This document shows positions 47,924 through 55,947 of a stretch of 64,000 nt of DNA, one piece after another. Each line of letters starts with the position of its first letter. The stretch's first letter is position 1. The translations under genes were made by a program, and so were the position numbers. The DNA is from Paludibacteraceae bacterium (GTDB taxonomy: Bacteria; Bacteroidota; Bacteroidia; Bacteroidales; Paludibacteraceae). The stretch spans positions 1-64,000 of the forward strand of contig JAILMN010000005.1 in the NCBI GenBank assembly GCA_024692565.1, given 5' to 3'. The notes under the pieces were generated by a model, which saw only the letters and a program-made list of their open reading frames with translations, made no database searches and had not been told where the DNA came from.

Positions 47924-47954
47924 CAAAATTACAACAAAAATCGCACATATGCAA
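47924..47954 (-). promoter_or_regulatory. Promoter of the GH13 pair
   Basis: TTG (47954-47952), N20, TAATTTTG (47931-47924). The -33 begins 8 bp inside from the terminal inverted repeat of the element at 47962-48183. Confidence 0.82.
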
Positions 47955-47961
47955 ATTTTTT

Positions 47962-48183
47962 AGCATTTTTTTTGCATGGCGGAGTAAAACTCCGCGATTA
48001 TAGAGAGCCTAAGACTATGCAGATAGCGCATATACTCCTCAAAAAACACGGTGCCCCCCCGCTCGTGCTTTTGCGTTCCCCATCCGCAAAAGAACGTTTT
48101 TGCAGGAGTATATGCTGATATACGCTAACGCGAGGCTCTCTATAATCAGAAGCGACGAAAGGAGCGGATGGCAAAAAAATGCT
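47962..48183 (-). mobile_element. TIR-bounded structured repeat element, copy A
   Basis: 222 bp bounded by AGCATTTTTTTGC (48183-48171) and its inverse at 47975-47962 (one extra T/A). On the minus strand it forms nested stems: TAGAGAGCC with GGCTCTCTA, a 12-bp GCATATACTCCT/AGGAGTATATGC, and apical CTTTTGCG/CGCAAAAG closing a GGGG-containing loop, followed by a small hairpin GCGGAGT-TTT-ACTCCGC. No open reading frame. Copy B at 58305-58524 is the same size and plan. MITE-like non-autonomous element or structured RNA gene; not decided. Confidence 0.75.
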
Positions 48184-48337
48184 TAGTTGGCATATATGCT
48201 GCTGGACACGAACGTAGATTCGGAGGGAACCCGCCCTGAGTGTGTGGAGTATATAGCGCTGACGAAGGGAAGGGGCGTGCCGAAATACTACTTTTTTTTG
48301 ACATACACAAATTTTTTTGCATTTTTTTTATAATTAT
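48184..48337. other. Gene-free sequence between repeat copy A and the DinD/Bro-N remnant
   Basis: Contains the promoter-like site at 48280-48310 and about 100 bp shared only patchily with the matching stretch before copy B (GGCACGCCC, TCCGAA..TACG.TCG). Nothing else recognised. Confidence 0.5.
48280..48310 (-). promoter_or_regulatory. Promoter-like sequence upstream of repeat copy A
   Basis: TTG (48310-48308), N20, then TATTTCGG where TAnnTTTG is expected, running into GGCACGCCCC. The same arrangement precedes copy B. It would transcribe the repeat. The -7 departs from consensus, so activity is uncertain. Confidence 0.5.
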
Positions 48338-48369
48338 TTGCGTATGTGAAATATTTTTCGTACAGTTAT

Positions 48370-48498
48370 CAAACGGTGACAAATTGTCACCAGTTGAAAT
48401 TGACTGCAGCAGATGGCAAACAACGTTTCACGGATATGGCCGATTCTGAGCAACTTCTGCGTCTCATTCAGTCTATTCCCTCTAAGAAAGCCGCTTAG
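48370..48498 (+). pseudogene. Remnant of a DinD/Bro-N-type (phage antirepressor-like) gene
   Basis: An open stretch without a start codon reads VTNCHQLKLTAADGK, a short Phe-Thr-Asp-Met segment, then ADSEQLLRLIQSIPSKKAA and a stop. It matches the conserved Bro-N core of DNA-damage-inducible protein D and relatives (usually ...IQSIPSPKAEPFK). Only about 40 codons survive; the N-terminus and the rest are missing. A decayed promoter (TTG-N20-TACAGTTA, 48338-48368) precedes it. A second short frame just after (SVISSEKASDCIRKIDG) may be more of the same gene, unproven. Confidence 0.65.
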
Positions 48499-48964
48499 GT
48501 CATAGCGTCATCTCCTCCGAGAAAGCATCCGACTGCATCCGCAAAATAGATGGTAAAAAAGGATAACGAGTTACCATTAGAAGAACGAAATAAGCACAAT
48601 TTCACAAAAAATGGCACAAAAATTTGGAGATGTCATAATTTTTTACTAATTTTGCAGGCGATTTTGGAGAGAAAACCAAGATCAAGAGCGTTTATTGCTA
48701 CTGCGTCCTGACAAACAGAAATCTGGTAAATTTCTCTTTTTTAGGGTTGGGCAAAGTAAGGAATAACGCTTCCCCATATATGAATGTCACTATCGACTAT
48801 CATATATCGGCGTGAAGCATTATACTCTTTGTTTCCCTAACGGTTTTACCAGAGCCATGTTTGCGATGAAGGATATAATACTTCGCGCTTTTTGTGTATA
48901 TTAAAGACCAAAATAAATAATGTTTAACCATTAAAGTGTGCCCGGACTTATAGGGTAAAAAGCC
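48499..48964. other. Long leader / degenerate sequence before the accessory operon
   Basis: About 465 bp without a convincing gene. It holds the promoter at 48624-48654 and then a ~300-nt leader to ATG 48965. Fragments of open frame (for example ERLLLLRPDKQKSGKFLFF, about 48690-48770) look coding-like but have no start and I do not recognise them. Confidence 0.5.
48624..48654 (+). promoter_or_regulatory. Promoter of the accessory three-gene operon
   Basis: TTG (48624-48626), N20, TAATTTTG (48647-48654). Confidence 0.72.
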
Positions 48965-50248
48965 ATGAAATGTCAATCAAAATTTAATGTGCGGTCAATG
49001 TCTTTCTGCACAATGTTTTTTTTAGTCGGAATTTGCTTTTGCATGTCTTCATGTTCTCAATCATTAGAAAAGAAAATTGAGAAGTATGAAAAAGAAGGCA
49101 AAACAATCCTTTCAAGCACCATAGGACTAGAGGTAAAGCATCCTTGTATTGTATTCTCAGATGACAAAGGTGTATATGTTGATAATCTAAAAGAAGTATA
49201 CCAAAGCATTGATTTTAACAAGGAATACACAATTGTAATTTCCTCATTATCTATTCCGAGCGATAAACCTGAAATAAAAATTGATGTGGAAGAAATCCCA
49301 ATGAAACATACATTTTCCACAGAAGAATTGGAGTCTTACGAAATCTATCCTATAGGAGATTGGGCTACTTTCCTACGAGGCAAGAATGATTGGGGGTCAG
49401 ACATCCCAAATTACATTCTGCAAAAGGGTTCTAACACTCTCTATAGTGTATCTTTAGACAATGTATTTTGGAATAGTAGGTATCATCTACAATATGCGAC
49501 AGGCGAAGAAGAAGATGCGGCTTTGCCAGCAGCCGTAGGTGAGGAGGGCGAAATGGAAGAGGAAGAATATATTACTATTCCATTATTCGGCGAGTATAAA
49601 CAATTCCAAAATGGCTATGCTAATCTTGCAATTTATTTTGAAAATTGCGACCAAAAGTTCTTTAGTTGGTTAAAAAGTGAATATGAATATCGCCAGACAT
49701 TATTTTCTGCTAATCTAACTATAACCAAAGATCATTTCTTTGATGCATCGACTATTAAGACTGTTACTTTCTTTGGCACAACGTTTCAAACCTCTGAAAT
49801 TGGAAGTAATGCTATGTATGCGGAAGTGGCAAAACTCATTTACAATGATTATGTAGCTGAAAAACAAAAAGAAGCTGAAGAAGAACAGCAAGAAAGAGTT
49901 CAAAACATCCTCGACCAATGTACAAGTTTAGCCCAAATACGCCAAGACATAAGTCGCAATAAAATTCAAGCAGAACAGAAATATAGCGGAAAAAAGATAT
50001 TGTTGGATGTTACCCTTAGTACAATAAGACGCGTAGATACTCGATACGCAAGCAATCAATATTGTTTGGAGCATAATTACGTAGGAGCAGAATTATCAGA
50101 ATATCTTGACCTATACATATATACCGATGATGAATCGTTTATACAATTGGATTATCCTCATAGGTGTGTAGTTGCGGGTATTCTTGACGTTAGTAGCTCT
50201 AGTTACAATACATTTAGAGTTGAAGATTGCGAATTGGTTCTCTACTAA
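48965..50248 (+). CDS. Lipoprotein with C-terminal OB-fold (tRNA_anti-like) domain
   Basis: 427 aa. Signal sequence with lipobox MSSC near residue 30. The body is of unknown function with an acidic stretch (EEEDAALPAA...EGEMEEEEY, about 178-200). The C-terminal ~110 residues (IRQDISRNKIQAEQKYSGKK to the end) match the OB-fold putative lipoprotein domain, which usually reads N-x-V-x-A-x-x-KYKGK. Composition is far more AT-rich than flanking chromosomal genes. First gene of a plus-strand trio. Confidence 0.75.
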   Translation: MKCQSKFNVRSMSFCTMFFLVGICFCMSSCSQSLEKKIEKYEKEGKTILSSTIGLEVKHPCIVFSDDKGVYVDNLKEVYQSIDFNKEYTIVISSLSIPSDKPEIKIDVEEIPMKHTFSTEELESYEIYPIGDWATFLRGKNDWGSDIPNYILQKGSNTLYSVSLDNVFWNSRYHLQYATGEEEDAALPAAVGEEGEMEEEEYITIPLFGEYKQFQNGYANLAIYFENCDQKFFSWLKSEYEYRQTLFSANLTITKDHFFDASTIKTVTFFGTTFQTSEIGSNAMYAEVAKLIYNDYVAEKQKEAEEEQQERVQNILDQCTSLAQIRQDISRNKIQAEQKYSGKKILLDVTLSTIRRVDTRYASNQYCLEHNYVGAELSEYLDLYIYTDDESFIQLDYPHRCVVAGILDVSSSSYNTFRVEDCELVLY

Positions 50249-50300
50249 AGACCACATTGTCCGATGTTAATATGGTTAACAATTTAAGATTTATGACACA

Positions 50301-52019
50301 ATGAGAACACGAAGAATTATTTTCAATTTGCTGCTTTTTCTAAGTTGCTCAGCAGCGCACGCGGAGTATGCGTTAATAAATCAAGTCGTTTATTGGCTTA
50401 ATGATGAACATTCTACCGCAATCATTAAAAACTTCGTAACGACAGGCGGAACTATTACTGTACCACCTTACGTGACGTATCAAGGTGTTAAATACGAAGT
50501 AGTTGGTATTGCTAAGTATGATTTCAAAACAAGCACAAGAAACACATATAACGTGTCGTCCGCGCTCTTTGGAGATGGGTTGCTCACAGATCTTGCAACA
50601 CTTGATGCAGCAGAAAGGGAAAGAGCAGAGAGACCTTTTAGATACGACTATGATGCAATAAGACCAACAATTACCGCACTCAATTTGCCTAATACGTTAT
50701 TAACGATAAGCAAAGGTGCGTTTGATGGTATGAAGAGTCTAAAGTCACTTGTCATTCCTGCATCCGTAAAGTATCTTCCAGATGACGGATTCTTTGGCTC
50801 AAATCATATCTTTAAGAGTTACTTGCCTAATCTTAAGAGCATCACAATCCTTGGTTTACCAGAATTTGAAGCTTATGTTAATGATAAGAAATGCACTATA
50901 ACCATTACCTCACAAGACGAGAATGGAAATTTGAATTATGTGGAACTCATCAAAGAGAAATTCGACCTGTCATATTGTCGCAATCTGGTTTCCTTCAGCA
51001 TGCCGGAATATGAAAAAAGAACGCCCACGATAAAGGCCTTCTATAAGGCAAATAAGGATTTAGAGACCGAAACGAGACAATATAATTCTAATTTGAATAA
51101 GGTATTAACAAAGGCAGGTTTGAATATTCCTGTTCCGGCATTAAAAGATGAAGCATGTGTTAATGCGCAAACGGTACAGGAAGCATATAACCAAGCGCAT
51201 CTATATCTTGAAAGCATGTTTAAGAACTGTAATGCCTATGCAATGTTGTATGATTCCCTTATGAATCAACTCAAACAACATCCGTATTATGACGGCTCGG
51301 TTCTTCCTGCCAAAATCCCGGTATTAGATCCACAAGAGCCGCAGACATCAACTATTGCAGCACTCTCTAAGACGAATAGAGCAGAGTTAATCGCAGAGTA
51401 CCGTGAGCTTACAAATGAGGATATGGAACGCAACTTGAAATTCAATCATCCTGACAAATATATTGCTGGATATATTAGTGTACACCCGGAGAAAAAAGAA
51501 GTTGTCGAAAAATTATTTTTGGATTATCGATGTGAAGATACCCAAACGCAGTACAAATACATTATTGCATATTTGGAGGATGGTAGGATTGCAAGGACTT
51601 GCAGACAATCTCTTTGGTATACAAAGAGTCAATTATTTGATTCCCAAGAGGAATTTGACTTATCATATGACAAAGCAAGATCAGACAAAGACTTTAAAAG
51701 AGAGCTTTCTCGTAGAGAAGATTCTTTCCAGCAGTTAAGTGACCTGAAGTATTATGTGCCTATTCATATCAAAAAAATCAATTTAAGCAATATTGACAAG
51801 AAACCGAATGAAGAAACATCTAAAGTAATCGAAATTCTGAATACCTTGAAACGGACATACTTTTATGATCGCGCTGCCACATATCTTATTGAGACATTCC
51901 CTAAAGTGGCAAAGGAATATGAAAAGAACGGTCTGCATTTCAAGTCTAAAGTAGAGTTTTTTGATGCGTACACCTCAGATTCCTATAGTAGCATTCTCAA
52001 AGGGAAAAAGAAAAAATAA
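50301..52019 (+). CDS. Secreted protein with BspA-type leucine-rich repeats
   Basis: 572 aa. Signal peptide ending AAHAE. Residues about 40-190 have LRR_5-like surface repeats (YEVVGIAKYDF; ITALNLPNTLLTISKGAFDGMKSLKSLVIP in sequence); the rest is helical, with a basic tail KGKKKK. BspA-like proteins in Bacteroidota are often adhesins; here only a few repeats exist. AT-rich. The 52-bp gap from the preceding lipoprotein suggests co-transcription. Confidence 0.7.
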   Translation: MRTRRIIFNLLLFLSCSAAHAEYALINQVVYWLNDEHSTAIIKNFVTTGGTITVPPYVTYQGVKYEVVGIAKYDFKTSTRNTYNVSSALFGDGLLTDLATLDAAERERAERPFRYDYDAIRPTITALNLPNTLLTISKGAFDGMKSLKSLVIPASVKYLPDDGFFGSNHIFKSYLPNLKSITILGLPEFEAYVNDKKCTITITSQDENGNLNYVELIKEKFDLSYCRNLVSFSMPEYEKRTPTIKAFYKANKDLETETRQYNSNLNKVLTKAGLNIPVPALKDEACVNAQTVQEAYNQAHLYLESMFKNCNAYAMLYDSLMNQLKQHPYYDGSVLPAKIPVLDPQEPQTSTIAALSKTNRAELIAEYRELTNEDMERNLKFNHPDKYIAGYISVHPEKKEVVEKLFLDYRCEDTQTQYKYIIAYLEDGRIARTCRQSLWYTKSQLFDSQEEFDLSYDKARSDKDFKRELSRREDSFQQLSDLKYYVPIHIKKINLSNIDKKPNEETSKVIEILNTLKRTYFYDRAATYLIETFPKVAKEYEKNGLHFKSKVEFFDAYTSDSYSSILKGKKKK

Positions 52020-52045
52020 TCGGTCGAACTTAAATGATAGTAAAT

Positions 52046-52534
52046 ATGAAAAAGACATTAACAATCATACTTCTATTGGCAATCTTTATGCCAATGGTAA
52101 ATGCACAATCCAATAAAGTGCTATTTTATCTAAAAACGGATGTAAAACCTGATGCAGAAAGTAAGGCAGTAGCCGTACCAGAATCAACAACAAACGATGG
52201 ATCTTCAGAAGATGATGTTGTTTTTGTATTAGTTGAGTCCATGCCTGAGTTCCCGGGTGGTCAGCAAGCCTTATTCAAGTATCTGAGCGAGAACGTGAAA
52301 TATCCGGTTATTGCTCAAGAGAACGGAATCCAAGGCCGTGTTATCTGCCAGTTCGTAGTGAACAAAGATGGTTCGATTGATGATATTGAGGTTGTTCGTT
52401 CGGGTGGTGACCCATCGTTGGACAAAGAAGCTATCCGCGTCATCAAGTCGATGCCTAAGTGGAAACCGGGTAAGCAGCGTGGTAAAGCTGTGCGTGTAAA
52501 ATATTCAGTACCGGTTAACTTCAAGTTAGAGTAA
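52046..52534 (+). CDS. Secreted protein with C-terminal TonB domain
   Basis: 162 aa from ATG 52046 (MKKTLTIILLLAIFMPMVNAQ, signal peptide). A ~40-residue linker leads to a complete TonB C-terminal domain (PEFPGGQQALFKYLSENVKYP, then GRVICQFVVNKDGSI and WKPGKQRGKAVRVKYSVPV). There is no cytoplasmic/membrane anchor as in true TonB, so it is not an energy transducer of the usual layout. Codon use changes inside the gene: AT-rich up to about 52230, chromosome-like after. Confidence 0.82.
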   Translation: MKKTLTIILLLAIFMPMVNAQSNKVLFYLKTDVKPDAESKAVAVPESTTNDGSSEDDVVFVLVESMPEFPGGQQALFKYLSENVKYPVIAQENGIQGRVICQFVVNKDGSIDDIEVVRSGGDPSLDKEAIRVIKSMPKWKPGKQRGKAVRVKYSVPVNFKLE

Positions 52535-52539
52535 CTAAC

Positions 52540-52562
52540 AAGAATGTATTAATTACATTCTT
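52540..52562 (+). terminator. Terminator-like hairpin after the TonB-domain gene
   Basis: Perfect 9-bp stem AAGAATGTA/TACATTCTT with loop TTAAT, starting 5 bp after the stop, followed by a short T-run. AT-rich stem, so modest strength. Confidence 0.6.
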
Positions 52563-52615
52563 TTCGTCCATTAGTAGGACAATCTCATCGTCCGCTATTT
52601 CATCCGAGACGTTCT

Positions 52616-52641
52616 TCCCCGAGCGCCTCGGAGTTTTTTGT
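52616..52641 (+). terminator. Second terminator-like hairpin
   Basis: CCGAG-CGC-CTCGG stem followed by AGTTTTTTG. Canonical rho-independent shape, about 80 bp after the operon end. Confidence 0.65.
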
Positions 52642-52702
52642 ACCTATTTTTCAGAAAAACCCCATTAAATATCATTTTCTTAACAATTCCCTGCTCAAAA
52701 AT

Positions 52703-52733
52703 TTGCATATATCAAAAATTTTTTGTATCTTTG
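52703..52733 (+). promoter_or_regulatory. Promoter with no recognisable gene behind it
   Basis: TTG (52703-52705) in ATTTGCATATATC, N20, TATCTTTG (52726-52733). It matches consensus, yet the next start codon of a real gene is 53083/53092, which has its own promoter. Confidence 0.75.
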
Positions 52734-52740
52734 CAGCAGA

Positions 52741-53037
52741 TTTGAGAGATAGGGAAGATTAGAGGGGGTGAGATGGTAATGAAAGGGTGTTCTGGTTGGC
52801 ACAAGCAACCATTGAGCACCCTTTCAGCATCCATTGAGCATCCATTGGAACATGGTGGAAACCTCGTGGAGAGTGGTAGAATATTGCCACAAAAGACGAT
52901 ACACGGCACAAAGGGCACGCAAAGGGGGCACATTAGAGTCTGAAAGGAGGCGAATCGGACCAATATCGTATCCTGCACCACCTTATATATACTATGTATA
53001 TATCCCGTGATTTTTGGGAAATAATTCCCGCTTTCTC
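52741..53037 (+). ncRNA. Candidate structured non-coding transcript
   Basis: About 300 bp follow a good promoter without a coding gene. They hold a nested stem-loop, outer GAAAGGGTG/CACCCTTTC (52781-52789 with 52817-52825) and inner GGTTG/CAACC, then direct repeats of CCATTGAGCA at about 52809-52850. Small RNA or long regulatory leader of the next operon; sequence alone does not decide. The opposite-strand frame here looks like a shadow. Confidence 0.4.
52985..53029. promoter_or_regulatory. Two inverted repeats upstream of the thiol-fold operon promoter
   Basis: ATATATAC-TAT-GTATATAT (52985-53003) and GGGAA-ATAA-TTCCC (53016-53029), ending 9 bp before the -33 at 53038. Their placement suits activator or repressor binding; no regulator can be named. 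Confidence 0.45.
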
Positions 53038-53068
53038 TTGCACAATTCAGAAAAAAGCAGTACCTTTG
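53038..53068 (+). promoter_or_regulatory. Promoter of the thiol-fold envelope operon
   Basis: TTG (53038-53040), N20, TACCTTTG (53061-53068). An open frame starting at 53014 begins upstream of it, so it cannot be the true start. Confidence 0.82.
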
Positions 53069-53091
53069 CACCCGATTTTAAAATGAGTATT

Positions 53092-53562
53092 ATGAAACGG
53101 ATCGGAATAAGTTTGCTATTGGCACTATGGGTGCTGAGCAGTATGGCGGCGTTGCCCGAAGTGACGCTGCGCGATATCGACGGCAAAACAGTTAACGTGG
53201 CTGCATTAGCCAAAAGCGGCAAGCCGGTGATTATTTCGTTCTTTGCGACCTGGTGCAAGCCTTGCATGAACGAGTTGAAAGCCATTCAAGAGCTCTACCC
53301 GGACTGGCAAGAGGAGACGGGCGTAGAGATGTATATCGTCTCGATTGACCAGGCGCAAGATTCGCACAAAGTGGCGTCGTTAGTGAACGGCAACGGTTGG
53401 GAATATCATGTTCTACTCGACCCTAACGGTACACTTAAACGCGCTATGAATGTGCAGAATATCCCGCATTTGTTCGTTATAGACAGCAAAGGCAAAACGG
53501 TATACAATCACGCAGGCTATAACACCGGCGATGAGGAAGATATTCGGAAATATCTTAAGTAG
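53092..53562 (+). CDS. TlpA-like periplasmic thioredoxin
   Basis: 156 aa from ATG 53092 (MKRIGISLLLALWVLSSMA, signal peptide); ATG 53083 is three codons upstream and also possible. Thioredoxin fold with ATWCKPCMNE (Cys55, Cys58), cis-Pro region VQNIPHLFVI, and AlkC/TlpA-like LDPNGTLKRAM. Likely reduces or isomerises disulfides in the periplasm. First gene of an operon with further Cys-x-x-Cys proteins. Confidence 0.9.
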   Translation: MKRIGISLLLALWVLSSMAALPEVTLRDIDGKTVNVAALAKSGKPVIISFFATWCKPCMNELKAIQELYPDWQEETGVEMYIVSIDQAQDSHKVASLVNGNGWEYHVLLDPNGTLKRAMNVQNIPHLFVIDSKGKTVYNHAGYNTGDEEDIRKYLK

Positions 53563-55174
53563 CATCATCCTTTGTTCCGCACTCACTGTCCCTTTGTCCG
53601 TTTGGGCAAATGACACGGTATATGTGAGCGGCGGACTGATGCATGACGGACTATTGGACTGGACGCCTGTGATGTACCACAGCAATAGTTATTTTGATAT
53701 GTCGGTGCACTATCGGAACGACTCCAACCATGCCCATTTCCGTGCTTTGCGTGCGAGTACGCGTCTGGAACTGACCCAATGGCCGTTGCCCGGGTTTGAT
53801 GAACCGGGTTTTGCGGGCCACGGAATCGGTCATCTGAGTGTTGCAGCGGCTTTTGACTGGGGCGAGATCACGGTAGGCGACGTGTACGGACAATTCGGTT
53901 CGGGTTTGATTCTAAGCTTGTATGAAGACCGGGCACTCGGTATTGACGGCTCGCTTCGTGGCGCAAAAGTGGATTTGATACCCTATAAAGGCATTCATCT
54001 GACCGCGTTAGGAGGCAAGCAGAGACGTTATTGGAATTGCTATACCGACCATGCCTGGGGATGGAACTACACGCGCGATGCAGCATTAGGCGCAGATATA
54101 GAATTGAGTATCGACCAATGGTCGGCTGCCATGCAGGAACATGACCTCCGCTGGACTATCGGCGGCAGTTGGGTATCAAAATACGAAGCGTTTGACACCA
54201 TTATTGCGCCTATCGGCGGAAATACGCTGTATATGTATAACTTGCCGCAATGGGTCGGTGCCGGAGATGTGAGAACGCGTTTTGGTGTAAAAGGGTTTGA
54301 ACTTCTTTTTGAATATGCCCGCAAAGCCAATGATCCATGCGCAGAAAACCATTACTCGTATGACCCGGGTCAAGCCTATCTGGCGAGTATCGGCTATTCG
54401 CGCAAAGGACTGTCCGTACTGGCCCAATTCAAATACTCGTACAACATGTGTTTTCGTTCCGAACGGCAAGGAACCGGTCTATGCGGACGATTGAACCACA
54501 TGCCGGCTTTCACGCAGCAGCACACCTATGCCTTGGCGGCGCTCTACCCGTACGCCACCAACTACAGCGGGGCGGAGTTAGCCGTGCAGGGCGAAGTGCG
54601 TTATACCTGGTCGAAGAAGTCCAAGATGGGTGGACGCTACGGCACCACGATGAAATGGAGCGGGAGTTATATCCACGGCATGAACGGCATCGGCGAAGCG
54701 TACACAGACGTTCATTGGGAGCTGAACAAACGGATTTCCAAAAACTGGTGGCTCAACGCGATGCTGATGTATCAGGCGTACAATCAATATGCGGTAGAAG
54801 GTCACGGCGGTATGATCCGTTCGGGCATCGCGGTTTTGGACGCGCGGGTGCGAGTGAATGACAACGTGTCCATGCGCGGCGAGGTGCAGTATCTGTATTC
54901 CCCGAATCACGAAGGCCAATGGTGCTTCGCGCTGTATGAGTTGAATCTCTATCACCACTGGACGATTAGCGGACAATGGTTATATAATATCGGTTTCGCG
55001 CCCGATGCCACGCATGAGCATTACTACACGTTCGGGTTGACCTGTAACTACGGTGCCCATCGTGCCAACATAGGATATACCAAAACCCGCGAAGGCTTTA
55101 ACTGCTCCGGCGGTGTTTGTCGTTTCATACCTCAGATGAAAGGAATATGCGCAAGTTATTCGTTTACATTTTAG
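53531..55174 (+). CDS. DUF6029-family outer-membrane protein
   Basis: 547 aa, signal peptide MRKIFGNILSSIILCSALTV-, then a beta-barrel-type sequence rich in aromatic/Gly strands (GDVYGQFGSGLILSLYEDRALG, LRGAKVDLIPYKGIHLTALGG) ending ICASYSFTF with the typical C-terminal Phe. Matches DUF6029 from memory. It overlaps tlpA by 32 bp and the next lipoprotein by 28 bp. Function unknown; operon partners suggest a role with thiol-fold lipoproteins. Confidence 0.78.
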   Translation: MRKIFGNILSSIILCSALTVPLSVWANDTVYVSGGLMHDGLLDWTPVMYHSNSYFDMSVHYRNDSNHAHFRALRASTRLELTQWPLPGFDEPGFAGHGIGHLSVAAAFDWGEITVGDVYGQFGSGLILSLYEDRALGIDGSLRGAKVDLIPYKGIHLTALGGKQRRYWNCYTDHAWGWNYTRDAALGADIELSIDQWSAAMQEHDLRWTIGGSWVSKYEAFDTIIAPIGGNTLYMYNLPQWVGAGDVRTRFGVKGFELLFEYARKANDPCAENHYSYDPGQAYLASIGYSRKGLSVLAQFKYSYNMCFRSERQGTGLCGRLNHMPAFTQQHTYALAALYPYATNYSGAELAVQGEVRYTWSKKSKMGGRYGTTMKWSGSYIHGMNGIGEAYTDVHWELNKRISKNWWLNAMLMYQAYNQYAVEGHGGMIRSGIAVLDARVRVNDNVSMRGEVQYLYSPNHEGQWCFALYELNLYHHWTISGQWLYNIGFAPDATHEHYYTFGLTCNYGAHRANIGYTKTREGFNCSGGVCRFIPQMKGICASYSFTF

Positions 55175-55947
55175 CGGCGCTCACTTTGGCGGGATGCGAA
55201 GTGATACGTGAAGAGGACAGGTTGATACCTGTGGAAACGCGGACGAGCGTTCGGCGTCACGTGCTGTTGGAGTTCACCGGTTTTCGGTGTGTCAACTGTC
55301 CGACGGCAGCCGAATTGGCGCAAAGCCTTGAGCAAACCTACGAGGGACAACTCTATACCGTTTCGCTGCACCCGGCATCCAATCCGTTCACGCAAGGCGC
55401 CTATGACTACACCTGCCCGGAAGCGGACTCTGTTTACCTATGGATGGGCGGCACGGCGACGACTCCCTTCCCTGCGGGCAATGTCAACATGCGGCGCTTG
55501 GGGGACGATTCTTTTGCGGATATGAGCCAATGGGCCACGATGGTCTATGACGCGATGCAAGACACGGTAGCTCCGTATATCCGTTGCGTTTCTGCCGTTG
55601 CCGATACGACCCAGAGACAGGTCGATGTGCTGATTGAACATGTGCCTTCGATCGAAGCTCATATGGCTTGTTGGCTGATTGAAGACAGCGTTGCGGGCGT
55701 ACAAGCCATGCCGGACGGAACGGTCAATACCCAGTATTTCCACCGCCACGTGCTGCGCGCCGCATGGAACCACCAGCCGTTCGGAGGGCCGACAAACGGT
55801 CAGGCATCGGAAAGACATATCTCGGTTGATCTACCCGAAGGATGCGATCCGCGTCATTGCAGCGTCATCGCTATGCTATTGGATAAAAACGATTTTCATA
55901 TATTAAACGCACATGAAACTACTTTGGATTTTAGGACTGATTATTAG
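55147..55947 (+). CDS. Omp28-like thioredoxin-fold lipoprotein
   Basis: 266 aa from ATG 55147 (MRKLFVYILAALTLAGC, lipobox Cys17). Thioredoxin-like start VLLEFTGFRCVNCPTAAE with Cys48-x-x-Cys51, the arrangement of Omp28-related proteins. C-terminal half is the Ig-like Omp28 portion. The start at 55117 would precede the signal peptide by ten residues. Confidence 0.85.
   Translation: MRKLFVYILAALTLAGCEVIREEDRLIPVETRTSVRRHVLLEFTGFRCVNCPTAAELAQSLEQTYEGQLYTVSLHPASNPFTQGAYDYTCPEADSVYLWMGGTATTPFPAGNVNMRRLGDDSFADMSQWATMVYDAMQDTVAPYIRCVSAVADTTQRQVDVLIEHVPSIEAHMACWLIEDSVAGVQAMPDGTVNTQYFHRHVLRAAWNHQPFGGPTNGQASERHISVDLPEGCDPRHCSVIAMLLDKNDFHILNAHETTLDFRTDY

Noticed and set aside
48240..48449. 69-codon plus-strand frame in the element/island boundary
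   Set aside because: Hydrophobic reading of T-rich promoter DNA; the coding signal there is in a different frame (the Bro-N remnant).
52712..53071. 119-codon frame on the minus strand
   Set aside because: No family resemblance, no promoter on that strand, and it covers two plus-strand promoters; judged a chance frame.
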